From NCBI RefSeq assembly GCF_002007205.1, contig NZ_LAZS01000012.1, positions 682,001 to 746,000 on the forward strand: a stretch of 64,000 nucleotides of DNA, given 5' to 3'. This DNA is from Ensifer adhaerens. GTDB taxonomy: Bacteria; Pseudomonadota; Alphaproteobacteria; Rhizobiales; Rhizobiaceae. This document shows positions 58,045 to 64,000 of the stretch, piece after piece. A program made the position numbers and the translations under genes. Under the pieces are notes generated by a model. That model was not told the DNA's origin, did no database searches, and worked only from the letters and a program-made list of their open reading frames with translations. Numbering within the stretch: the first letter of the stretch is position 1; every line of letters starts with the position of its first letter.

Positions 58045-59397
58045 TCAGGAATTCCTGCCGTTCTGAGCCAGGCGCATGCCGGCCGCGCGCCCGCCGCTCG
58101 GCACCACGACGATCTGCTTGACCTTGCCCTGCTTGAAGGCGGTCAGAAACCGCGGATAGTCGGCGAAGGCGACGCAGCCATGGGATTCCGCGCGCTTGCC
58201 GCGCAGCAGGTAGCTGTGGGTCAGGAAACCGTCGCGACCGTGCTTGTTCCTTCCATCGACGGGCAGCATGCGGATCGCCTCGACGCCGTGGAAGCGCGTT
58301 TCGCGCATCCTGAGATTATAGGTATGCGGCGGGGTCGGCCCGGTCATCCTGACATTCACATAGCGCGGATTGTCGGCCATCTTGCCGATGCCGGAATGGG
58401 CCTCGAGCACGCTGCCGTCGGGCATGTAGACCTTGGCGGCAGTGATGTCGTAGACGGCAACGCCATTGCCGGCCTTGGCTCCACCACCAAACATGTTGCG
58501 GAGCGCCTGGCCGAAACCGGTGCCGGCACTGTTCTCGGTCGGGTCTTCCGGCCGTGCATAAGCAAGCTTCTGCTTCTTCGGCGCTTCGTCCTCGTCCGCC
58601 TTGGCGGTCTCCTCGGCCTTTTTCGCCGCCGTGTCTTCGGCCTGCCTTGTCAGTGGGTTTTCGTCTTCGGCAGCCGGCTTTTCCGCTTGCGTGGCGCGCG
58701 GGCGGAACTGCGGCATGGGTCCGACGGAGGGGGTGTCCTCATGGCTCGGCAGGGCGGCGGTGTCCTCGGCGGCATCCTGGTCCGGCTCCTCGGCGAGATC
58801 GTCCTCGGAGGGCGCGGTCAAAAGTGCGGAAAAGGCGCTGCCTTCCACGTGGCTCTGAGAGGGCGTGGCGTAGGCGAGCTGGACCGGCTTCTCGTCGGCG
58901 GTAACGGTCGCCACCGGCGCGAAGCGTTCCGGTGCCGGCAGGCCGATCGTCGCGGTCTGATGGTGCGCCTGAGGAGGGAGAACGGAGTTGCTCGCGACTT
59001 TCTCGGACGACAGAACGGCTTTCTTCACCGCAGCTACAATCCGGGCGCTCTTGCCGATCGTTTCCGCATCCCTCGGGAGCTCGCGATTGTCCGCGAATCT
59101 CGCTTCGCTGGGGGCAAGGCTTGCGACCATGACCGGCTGCGCCGCAGCGGCGGCCACGAGCCGCGTCGCCTGGTTGGTTCTGGCGTGTTTGTCCCAGGCG
59201 CGGTCTTTTACCTTCTCGGCCAAATGCAACTGCGGCTTGGGCAGCAGGCGGCCCGAACCATGCGCGTATGAACTGCCTATCGCGGCCATGCCGACAAGCG
59301 ACCACGCAGCCGCGCCGACGAGGGCGGTGCCGCAGCAAGTGATCAACAATGGGCGCAACAGACGGCGCAAAGACTGTGAGCGAATGATCTTACTCAA
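58045..59397 (-). CDS. DUF2778 (L,D-transpeptidase-like, Tlde1-type) envelope protein
   Basis: The 450-residue protein has an N-terminal signal or membrane anchor (about residues 13-45), a long low-complexity region rich in Ala, Glu and Lys (about 90-290: AAEDENPLTRQAEDTAAKKAE and similar), and a C-terminal DUF2778 catalytic domain (about 300-440) with THSYLLRGKRAESHGCVAFADY. The His and Cys of SHGC match the L,D-transpeptidase active-site style, so it probably cuts or links peptidoglycan peptides. Similar domains serve as T6SS effectors (Tlde1); no T6SS genes are visible here. Confidence 0.8.
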   Translation of the reverse strand: MSKIIRSQSLRRLLRPLLITCCGTALVGAAAWSLVGMAAIGSSYAHGSGRLLPKPQLHLAEKVKDRAWDKHARTNQATRLVAAAAAQPVMVASLAPSEARFADNRELPRDAETIGKSARIVAAVKKAVLSSEKVASNSVLPPQAHHQTATIGLPAPERFAPVATVTADEKPVQLAYATPSQSHVEGSAFSALLTAPSEDDLAEEPDQDAAEDTAALPSHEDTPSVGPMPQFRPRATQAEKPAAEDENPLTRQAEDTAAKKAEETAKADEDEAPKKQKLAYARPEDPTENSAGTGFGQALRNMFGGGAKAGNGVAVYDITAAKVYMPDGSVLEAHSGIGKMADNPRYVNVRMTGPTPPHTYNLRMRETRFHGVEAIRMLPVDGRNKHGRDGFLTHSYLLRGKRAESHGCVAFADYPRFLTAFKQGKVKQIVVVPSGGRAAGMRLAQNGRNS

Positions 59398-59710
59398 CTA
59401 CGCAAATCAAGCCAGAAAATCCCGCAAAAGCCCCCGGGCCGGCGAGCGACCGCGGCTGCGCGACATCTGGATTGTCCCCTTCTTGACGACTGATGGACAA
59501 AAGATGGAGAAGTATGGTTAAATTTTGCTTTCCAACGGCCGAAATAGATCTCGAATCGAATTTCTTGCGCTTCGCAGCGCCATTCGGTCCATTTCCCCGA
59601 TGATCGGCAGTCGCGCCCAAGGCTACGACCGCTCCTGCGACCCTATCCCGACCCCGGGAACTCCTGCCGCGCGGCGTCGATATCCGCGGCCTGTGGCGTC
59701 ATTGTGGCAT
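59398..59710. other. Gene-free stretch between DUF2778 and histidine kinase genes
   Basis: About 313 bp, comprising the upstream region of the DUF2778 gene and the downstream region of the kinase gene, both on the minus strand. A weak GCCGCG/CGCGGC hairpin (59666-59690) may mark the kinase 3' end. No convincing gene or regulatory site was found. Confidence 0.5.
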
Positions 59711-61069
59711 TCAGATGCGCGCTTCGCCAAAGGCCAGGCGAAAGCATGCGCCTCCGCTTGGCGAGGTCAGGACCGTCACGCGACCATTGTGTCGCTCCGC
59801 GATCTGAAGGACGAGGTTCAGTCCGAGGCCCGCCCCGCGGTCGCGTGGCTTCAGACGGTAGAACGCCTCGAAGACGCGCTCGCGCTCCGCCTCGGGAATG
59901 CCGGGGCCGTCGTCGCTGATTTCTATAACGCCATCCGGCTCGACCCGCACGACGATCACGCCCTGGTTTCCCGCATGCTCGATCGCATTCTGGACGAGAT
60001 TGGTGATCGCGCGTTCGAGAGAAACGGGATCTCCCTGTATCAGCGACTGCTCGGTGTTCTGTTCGAAGGACAGGTCGTATCCCTCGTCGATCGCGAGCGG
60101 CGCGAGGTCCGCTGCGACGGTGCGGCACAGGGCGACGAGGTCGACGGATGTGAACGGCCGGGCATTGGCCTCGAGCCGCTGAAGGTCGAGCAGTTGCTCG
60201 GCAAGCGCCGATATCCTCTCGCAGTCGCAGACCAGCCGATCGCGCTCCGGTCCGGCGGCGAGCAAATCGAGCCGCGCCTGGAGAATTGCCACAGGGGTTC
60301 GCAACTCATGGGCGGCGTCGAGGATGAAGCGCTGGTGTTGGCCATAGGATTGATCGAGCCGGTGCAGCGCACTGTTGATGCCGCGCACGAGCGGGCGGAC
60401 TTCGCTCGGAACCGCCGTTTCGGCCAGCCGGTGGCTTCGATGGGTGATGTCGATCTCATCCGTCTTGCGGGCGAGATCGGAGATGCCCCGGATCGCCCGG
60501 TTGACGATGCGAGGTACGCCGAAGATCGTGACGAGCGCGAGCAACACCAGCATCGGCGCGACGAACAGCCGCGAAAACGAAAAGATGAGGGAGGGCTGGC
60601 TGAGAAGCGTTCCCTGTCCGAACACGGTGAAGGTGCCTTCCTCGCTTGTCATGCGCCGGATGACGGCGAGATAGGTCGATGGCTCGCCATCGTCGCGAAT
60701 GTCCGAGTAGGTCATTCGGCCGAGGACCCCGCTCATGCCGCGGTAGATCTCCGGTACGTCGCCGGCCTGGACGATCTCGCCCCTGTCGTTGCGGGCGATG
60801 AACCAGAAATTGGGTTGCTGAATACGAACGCGCGTCAGGTCCGCGGTGTCAGCGAGTTCGAGCTTGCCGCTCGCGTTTCTCTTGATCGCGCGGAACGCCG
60901 TCTCGACCGGGGCCGGGCTGACGAGCGCGCCGCCTTCGTCCGCGACGACAAGGAGCGTGACGAAGGACAGGCCGAACGCCAAGAGAACCGCCAGTTGCAG
61001 AACCAGGAGGTGGGCGATGAGACGTTGCTTGAGAGACCTTGGCCAAAGCTTCCACACTATCCGCACCAT
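59711..61069 (-). CDS. Sensor histidine kinase without an adjacent response regulator
   Basis: The 452-residue inner-membrane kinase has a transmembrane helix (about 20-43), a periplasmic sensor region (about 44-165), a second transmembrane helix (about 170-188), HAMP, a HisKA domain with His254 in DAAHELRTPVAILQ, and a HATPase domain with the N box (NLVQNAIEHAG), SDDGPGIPEAE and GAGLGLNLV. All key residues are present. No regulator gene is on either side: DUF2778 lies downstream and LysR upstream. It may be an orphan acting on a distant regulator. Confidence 0.9.
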   Translation of the reverse strand: MVRIVWKLWPRSLKQRLIAHLLVLQLAVLLAFGLSFVTLLVVADEGGALVSPAPVETAFRAIKRNASGKLELADTADLTRVRIQQPNFWFIARNDRGEIVQAGDVPEIYRGMSGVLGRMTYSDIRDDGEPSTYLAVIRRMTSEEGTFTVFGQGTLLSQPSLIFSFSRLFVAPMLVLLALVTIFGVPRIVNRAIRGISDLARKTDEIDITHRSHRLAETAVPSEVRPLVRGINSALHRLDQSYGQHQRFILDAAHELRTPVAILQARLDLLAAGPERDRLVCDCERISALAEQLLDLQRLEANARPFTSVDLVALCRTVAADLAPLAIDEGYDLSFEQNTEQSLIQGDPVSLERAITNLVQNAIEHAGNQGVIVVRVEPDGVIEISDDGPGIPEAERERVFEAFYRLKPRDRGAGLGLNLVLQIAERHNGRVTVLTSPSGGACFRLAFGEARI

Positions 61070-61215
61070 GTTGTTGGATTGCCAACGCCGCCGAGCCTGG
61101 CTGACGTTGTTTTGACGCGGTAAGAACCCGTGTCAGTAAAACCTTGACGAGACGATTGTAAACACCAGGTTGCGCGGACATTACGCGTGCTTGCCAGGGC
61201 AGGGCGCGGCTCCCC

Positions 61216-62118
61216 TCAAAGCGGTGACTTGTCCCAGGCTCTCGCAAAATCGACGAAGGCCCTCAGTGCCGCCGGCATCTGTCGCCGGCTCGGATAATAG
61301 AGATAGAGGCCGCCATAGTAAGGGCACCAGTCTTCAAGGACGCGGACCAGCTTGCCCTCGTCAATGAGCGAGCGCACCTGATCCTCGAAGGTAAAGGCAA
61401 CCCCTGCGCCGAGAAGGGCGGCATCGATCATCAGATCCTGGTCATCGACGACCAGGGGACCGGTTACTTCGACCTGAACCTCGACGCCCCCGCGCTCGAA
61501 CTCCCATGCATAGAGCCGCCCGCTTCCGAAGCGCAGTCCGATACAAGGCAGCGCCTTCAAATGGTCGGGGGAGGTTGGCCTGGCGTGGCGCTCGAAGAAG
61601 GCCGGGGTTGCCACTATCGCGGTGCGCTGGCGCGGTCCGACGGGGACGGCGATCATGTCCTGGGCGATGATCTCGCCAAAGCGAATGCCGGCATCGAAGC
61701 CCTCCGACACCATGTCGACGACATCGTTGTCGACGACGATCTCGATATTGACCTTCGGATGGCTCTCGAGAAACCGGGCGACCAGGGGCAGCAGCACCAT
61801 CCTTGCCGACGTGCGTGCCGCATTGAGCCTCAACCGCCCGACCGGCGCTCCCCGGAAATTGTTGAGGTCATCGAGCGCGTCTTCGATGTCACGAAAGGCC
61901 GGCGCGACGCGGGCAAGCAGGCGCTCTCCGGCCTCGGTCAGGGCGACGCTGCGGGTCGTTCGGTTGAAGAGCCTGAGGTCCAGCCGCTCCTCAAGCGCCT
62001 TCAGCGCATGGCTGAGTGCGGACGGCGTGCAGCCGATCTCGTCGGCGGCGCGGCGGAAGCTGCGATGGCGGGCGAGTGCCAGGAAAGAGGAAAGGTCGGA
62101 CGGGGATATGGTTCGCAT
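61216..62118 (-). CDS. LysR-family transcriptional regulator of the adjacent SDR gene
   Basis: The 300-residue protein has the LysR winged helix (about 1-60: FLALARHRSFRRAADEIGCTPSALSHALKALEE and the TRSVALTEAG wing) and a two-lobe inducer-binding domain (about 90-295) with AGIRFGEIIAQDM. It is divergent from a short-chain dehydrogenase gene, with a 115-bp intergenic region holding a TGAGA-N3-TCTCA palindrome next to the ATG, where it would autoregulate. It probably controls the dehydrogenase; effector unknown. Confidence 0.9.
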   Translation of the reverse strand: MRTISPSDLSSFLALARHRSFRRAADEIGCTPSALSHALKALEERLDLRLFNRTTRSVALTEAGERLLARVAPAFRDIEDALDDLNNFRGAPVGRLRLNAARTSARMVLLPLVARFLESHPKVNIEIVVDNDVVDMVSEGFDAGIRFGEIIAQDMIAVPVGPRQRTAIVATPAFFERHARPTSPDHLKALPCIGLRFGSGRLYAWEFERGGVEVQVEVTGPLVVDDQDLMIDAALLGAGVAFTFEDQVRSLIDEGKLVRVLEDWCPYYGGLYLYYPSRRQMPAALRAFVDFARAWDKSPL

Positions 62119-62121
62119 TCG

Positions 62122-62134
62122 TGAGATTTTCTCA
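62122..62134. promoter_or_regulatory. LysR-type operator palindrome
   Basis: TGAGA (62122-62126) and TCTCA (62130-62134) flank TTT, four bases upstream of the LysR start and facing the SDR gene. Short dyads in this position are typical autoregulatory LysR sites. Confidence 0.45.
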
Positions 62135-62233
62135 TCAACTCAACAAGAATCCAGTCGATTATCTCAGCAGACGTCTCGCAGTACAACCTCCTCAGCCGCC
62201 GACGATGAGCGGCGAAACAAATCGGAGGTTCAC

Positions 62234-63070
62234 ATGCATACGTGGTTCATCACCGGCGCATCCCGTGGATTTGGTGCCCTTATCGTAGAAAAGGCCCTGG
62301 CGAAGGGCGATCAGGTGGTCGCGACGGCGCGCAATCCCAAGGCGATCGCGGACCGCTTCGCAGATCATCCCAACCTACTGGCCGTGGCTCTCGACGTCAC
62401 CGACGAGGCCCAGGCACATCAGGCGGTGGGCGAGGCGATCGCCCGTTTCGGGCGCATCGACATTCTGGTCAACAATGCCGGCTATGGCCTGCTTGGCGCG
62501 GTCGAGGAGGCGACAGGTCCCGAGATCGAGGCGCTCTACCGTACCAATGTCTTCGGGCTTCTTGCCGTGACCCGCGCGGTGCTGCCGCATATGCGTCGCC
62601 AGCGCTCAGGGCGGATCCTCAACTTCTCTTCCATCGGCGGCTACCGCAGCGGACCTGGCTTCGGCGTCTATTGCTCGACGAAATTTGCCGTCGAGGGATT
62701 GACGGAGGCCCTGGCGGCGGAGCTCGCGCCGCTTGGCATCTACGCGACGGCGATCGAGCCCGGCTACTTCCGCACGGACTTTCTCGACTCGACGTCGTTG
62801 AGCGTCAGCCCGATCGAGATCAGCGACTATGCCGAGACCGCAGGCGCCGTCCGCTGCAAGGCGAAGGAGATCAGCCACAACCAGCCGGGCAATCCCGACA
62901 GGCTCGCTGATGTACTGATCTCGTTCGTCGATGCGGACCAACCGCCGGTTCGGCTTCCGCTTGGCAGCGATACGGTCGCAACGATCGAGGCGAAGCACGC
63001 CTCGGATCGAGACCTTCTCGCCCAGTGGCGCACGGTTTCCGTTTCGACGGACTTCGAGCCGGCTGTTTGA
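62234..63070 (+). CDS. Short-chain dehydrogenase/reductase (SDR)
   Basis: The 278-residue NAD(P)-dependent oxidoreductase has the classical SDR motifs: TGASRGFG (cofactor, residues about 7-14), DVTDEAQA, NNAGYG (about 87-92), the catalytic Ser in NFSSIGGYRSG, and the YCSTK Tyr-x-x-x-Lys pair (about 151-155). Ending EPGYFRTDFL is common in SDRs acting on hydrophobic or small carbonyls. An atypical C-terminal extension after 240 matches the KR-like 'oxidoreductase' subgroup. The ATG at 62234 has GGAGG nearby. Substrate unknown; regulated by the divergent LysR. Confidence 0.9.
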   Translation: MHTWFITGASRGFGALIVEKALAKGDQVVATARNPKAIADRFADHPNLLAVALDVTDEAQAHQAVGEAIARFGRIDILVNNAGYGLLGAVEEATGPEIEALYRTNVFGLLAVTRAVLPHMRRQRSGRILNFSSIGGYRSGPGFGVYCSTKFAVEGLTEALAAELAPLGIYATAIEPGYFRTDFLDSTSLSVSPIEISDYAETAGAVRCKAKEISHNQPGNPDRLADVLISFVDADQPPVRLPLGSDTVATIEAKHASDRDLLAQWRTVSVSTDFEPAV

Positions 63071-63336
63071 ACGGAGCCTGAACCGATCTTCTTCTGATCA
63101 GCAATGGAATGCCGCCGGTACCGACGGCCCGGAACCATCCGGGGATTGGTGCCGGCGAATCCAATCTAGACGTTTTCGCGCAAAGGCGCTTGTCGGACTC
63201 TAAAACATGAGTATAAGAGACAAGTATTAGCCTGCGGCGACGGTAAGCCGCAGGTTGTCCCGCGAAGTTTGCATCATGCCTGTCGAATTCCACTCCCACG
63301 ACCATCGCGTCGCGCTTCGCTAGGAAGGGCGGCAGG
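63071..63336. other. Intergenic region before the FecI-type sigma gene
   Basis: About 266 bp with no supported gene. An AT-rich patch at 63200-63230 could hold the sigma factor's promoter (for example a Fur- or RirA-controlled one), but no operator was recognised. Confidence 0.4.
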
Positions 63337-63849
63337 ATGGCAAGCTCTCTCAATCACTGGCTCGGCCTGCTCTTCCGGCGCCACCACAAGGAGGTGGTGC
63401 GCTATGCATCGCGCCTGATCGGCAACCGGGACGACGGCGAGGAAGTCGTGCAGAACGCCTATCTGCGCATGGTGAGGGTAGACCGCCGCAGCGTCGAGCA
63501 TCCACGTTCCTACCTGTTCAAGGCAGCGAGAAATGCTGCGATCGACTTTCGCATCAAGCTGGAGCGGGAGTGGTCGCGCCGGGTCGAGCTGGACCAGGCA
63601 GACCGCCTGTCGTCGCCGGACGATTTCGCGCAGCGGCTGGAGTTTCGCGACAAGGTCGCGGCGCTTTCGGTTCTTTTGAACGAACTGCCGGCCGCCTGCC
63701 GAACGGCCTTCATCATGAACAAGGTCGAGGGCCATTCGCACCGCGAAATAGCCGAAACGCTGGGCATCTCGGTCAGCATGGTCGAAAAGCACATGCTGCG
63801 TGCCCTGAGCCATTGCCGCGACGTGCGGCGCGAGATGGACCATGTCTGA
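63337..63849 (+). CDS. FecI-type ECF sigma factor
   Basis: The 170-residue sigma factor has region 2 (about 10-75: LLFRRHHKEVVRYASRLIGNRDDGEEVVQNAYLRM, then HPRSYLFKAARNAAIDF) and region 4 (about 110-165: LSVLLNELPAACRTAFIMNKVEGHSHREIAETLGISVSMVEKHMLRAL, quoted by ELPAACRTAFIMNKVEG). The YLFKAARNAAIDF and VEKHM patterns are FecI/iron-responsive ECF hallmarks. It overlaps the FecR gene by 8 bp. Such pairs transduce a TonB receptor signal, typically for siderophores; a receptor gene may lie beyond the window. Confidence 0.9.
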   Translation: MASSLNHWLGLLFRRHHKEVVRYASRLIGNRDDGEEVVQNAYLRMVRVDRRSVEHPRSYLFKAARNAAIDFRIKLEREWSRRVELDQADRLSSPDDFAQRLEFRDKVAALSVLLNELPAACRTAFIMNKVEGHSHREIAETLGISVSMVEKHMLRALSHCRDVRREMDHV

Positions 63850-64000
63850 TAAGGCGCCGGCCGTGAAACCGGCATCGACCCCCTTGCAATGTCCCGCCAG
63901 GGACATCTCCGACGCGGCGCTCGCCTGGGTCGTCCGCCTGCACTCCGGCGAGGCCACCGGCGAGGATCGACGCGCCTACGAGGCGTGGCGCGGACAAAGC
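63842..64000 (+). CDS. FecR-type membrane sigma regulator, N-terminal fragment (cut by window edge)
   Basis: The 53 codons start at ATG 63842 within the end of the sigma gene and run off the right edge. DAALAWVVRLHSGEATGEDRRAYEAWR is the N-terminal cytosolic DUF4880/FecR region that binds the sigma factor. The membrane span and periplasmic FecR domain lie beyond the window. Overlap with the sigma gene gives translational coupling, as is usual for FecI-FecR pairs. Its completeness cannot be judged. Confidence 0.85.
   Translation, partial: MSDKAPAVKPASTPLQCPARDISDAALAWVVRLHSGEATGEDRRAYEAWRGQS

Noticed and set aside
61622-62233. A 204-codon N-terminal extension of the SDR gene
   Set aside because: It is antisense to the LysR gene and crosses the intergenic operator; the ATG at 62234 with a GGAGG site starts directly at the Rossmann motif.
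1-64000. CRISPR array, tRNA/rRNA genes, insertion sequence or prophage
   Set aside because: No regularly spaced repeats, no cloverleaf or rRNA-like sequence, and no transposase, integrase or phage structural genes were recognised in either strand.

Overview
The window looks like a chromosome, chromid or megaplasmid segment of a Rhizobiales alphaproteobacterium, most likely an Ensifer/Sinorhizobium or close Rhizobiaceae relative. This rests on the high GC with NNC/NNG codon bias, many ABC and TRAP uptake systems, an Omp2-like rhizobial porin, a NasT/NasS-controlled nirB-nirD-narB-cysG nitrate cluster, and a tauR-tauABC-tauXY-xsc-pta taurine cluster. Genus is an inference. No rRNA, tRNA, CRISPR array or intact insertion sequence was recognised.

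Layout. 1-6.5 kb: end of a sugar-uptake operon (solute-binding protein, start of an aldo/keto reductase), an MFS exporter divergent from a LysR regulator, an HxlR regulator, an FMN reductase and a GntR regulator. 6.6-11 kb: a porin, a probable ~75-nt small RNA, a TetR-like gene lacking its DNA-binding domain, and a DUF1801/DUF899/ArsR group whose ArsR gene carries two compensating frameshifts. 11-20.6 kb: tail-specific protease Prc, a 44-residue membrane protein, a small lipoprotein, a two-component system, an ECF sigma factor coupled to a small membrane protein, a GNAT acetyltransferase, a TolC-like protein, and a GFA enzyme behind a truncated dehydrogenase remnant. 20.7-28 kb: a PRC-barrel protein, a LacI-controlled ribose-type ABC transporter, a NUDIX hydrolase, and a rearrangement scar where a decayed adenylate-cyclase C-terminus meets a decayed PhoD-like phosphatase C-terminus.

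28-37 kb: a TRAP transporter (dctPQM), a MEKHLA/PAS protein, a conserved hypothetical, a ParDE toxin-antitoxin pair, and a sulfate/thiosulfate ABC transporter (sbp-cysTWA). 37-47.4 kb: assimilatory nitrate cluster. NasT and NasS precede a leader with a near-perfect sigma-54 promoter, upstream direct repeats, two hexaloop hairpins fitting the ANTAR-binding motif, and an overlapping terminator; then come a nitrate transporter, nitrite reductase (nirBD), nitrate reductase and siroheme synthase. 47.4-57.6 kb: taurine is imported (TauABC), oxidatively deaminated (TauXY), cleaved by Xsc to acetyl phosphate and sulfite, and Pta makes acetyl-CoA; a YeiH-type permease may export sulfite. Both clusters feed ammonium into the cell, and CysG supplies the siroheme needed by NirB. 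57.6-64 kb: DUF2277 and DUF2778 proteins, a histidine kinase without an adjacent regulator, a LysR/SDR pair, and a FecI-type sigma factor with the start of its FecR partner.

A recurring feature is a strong hairpin bordering genes for solute-binding proteins (four of the five ABC or TRAP systems), which would allow the binding protein to be expressed above its membrane partners.
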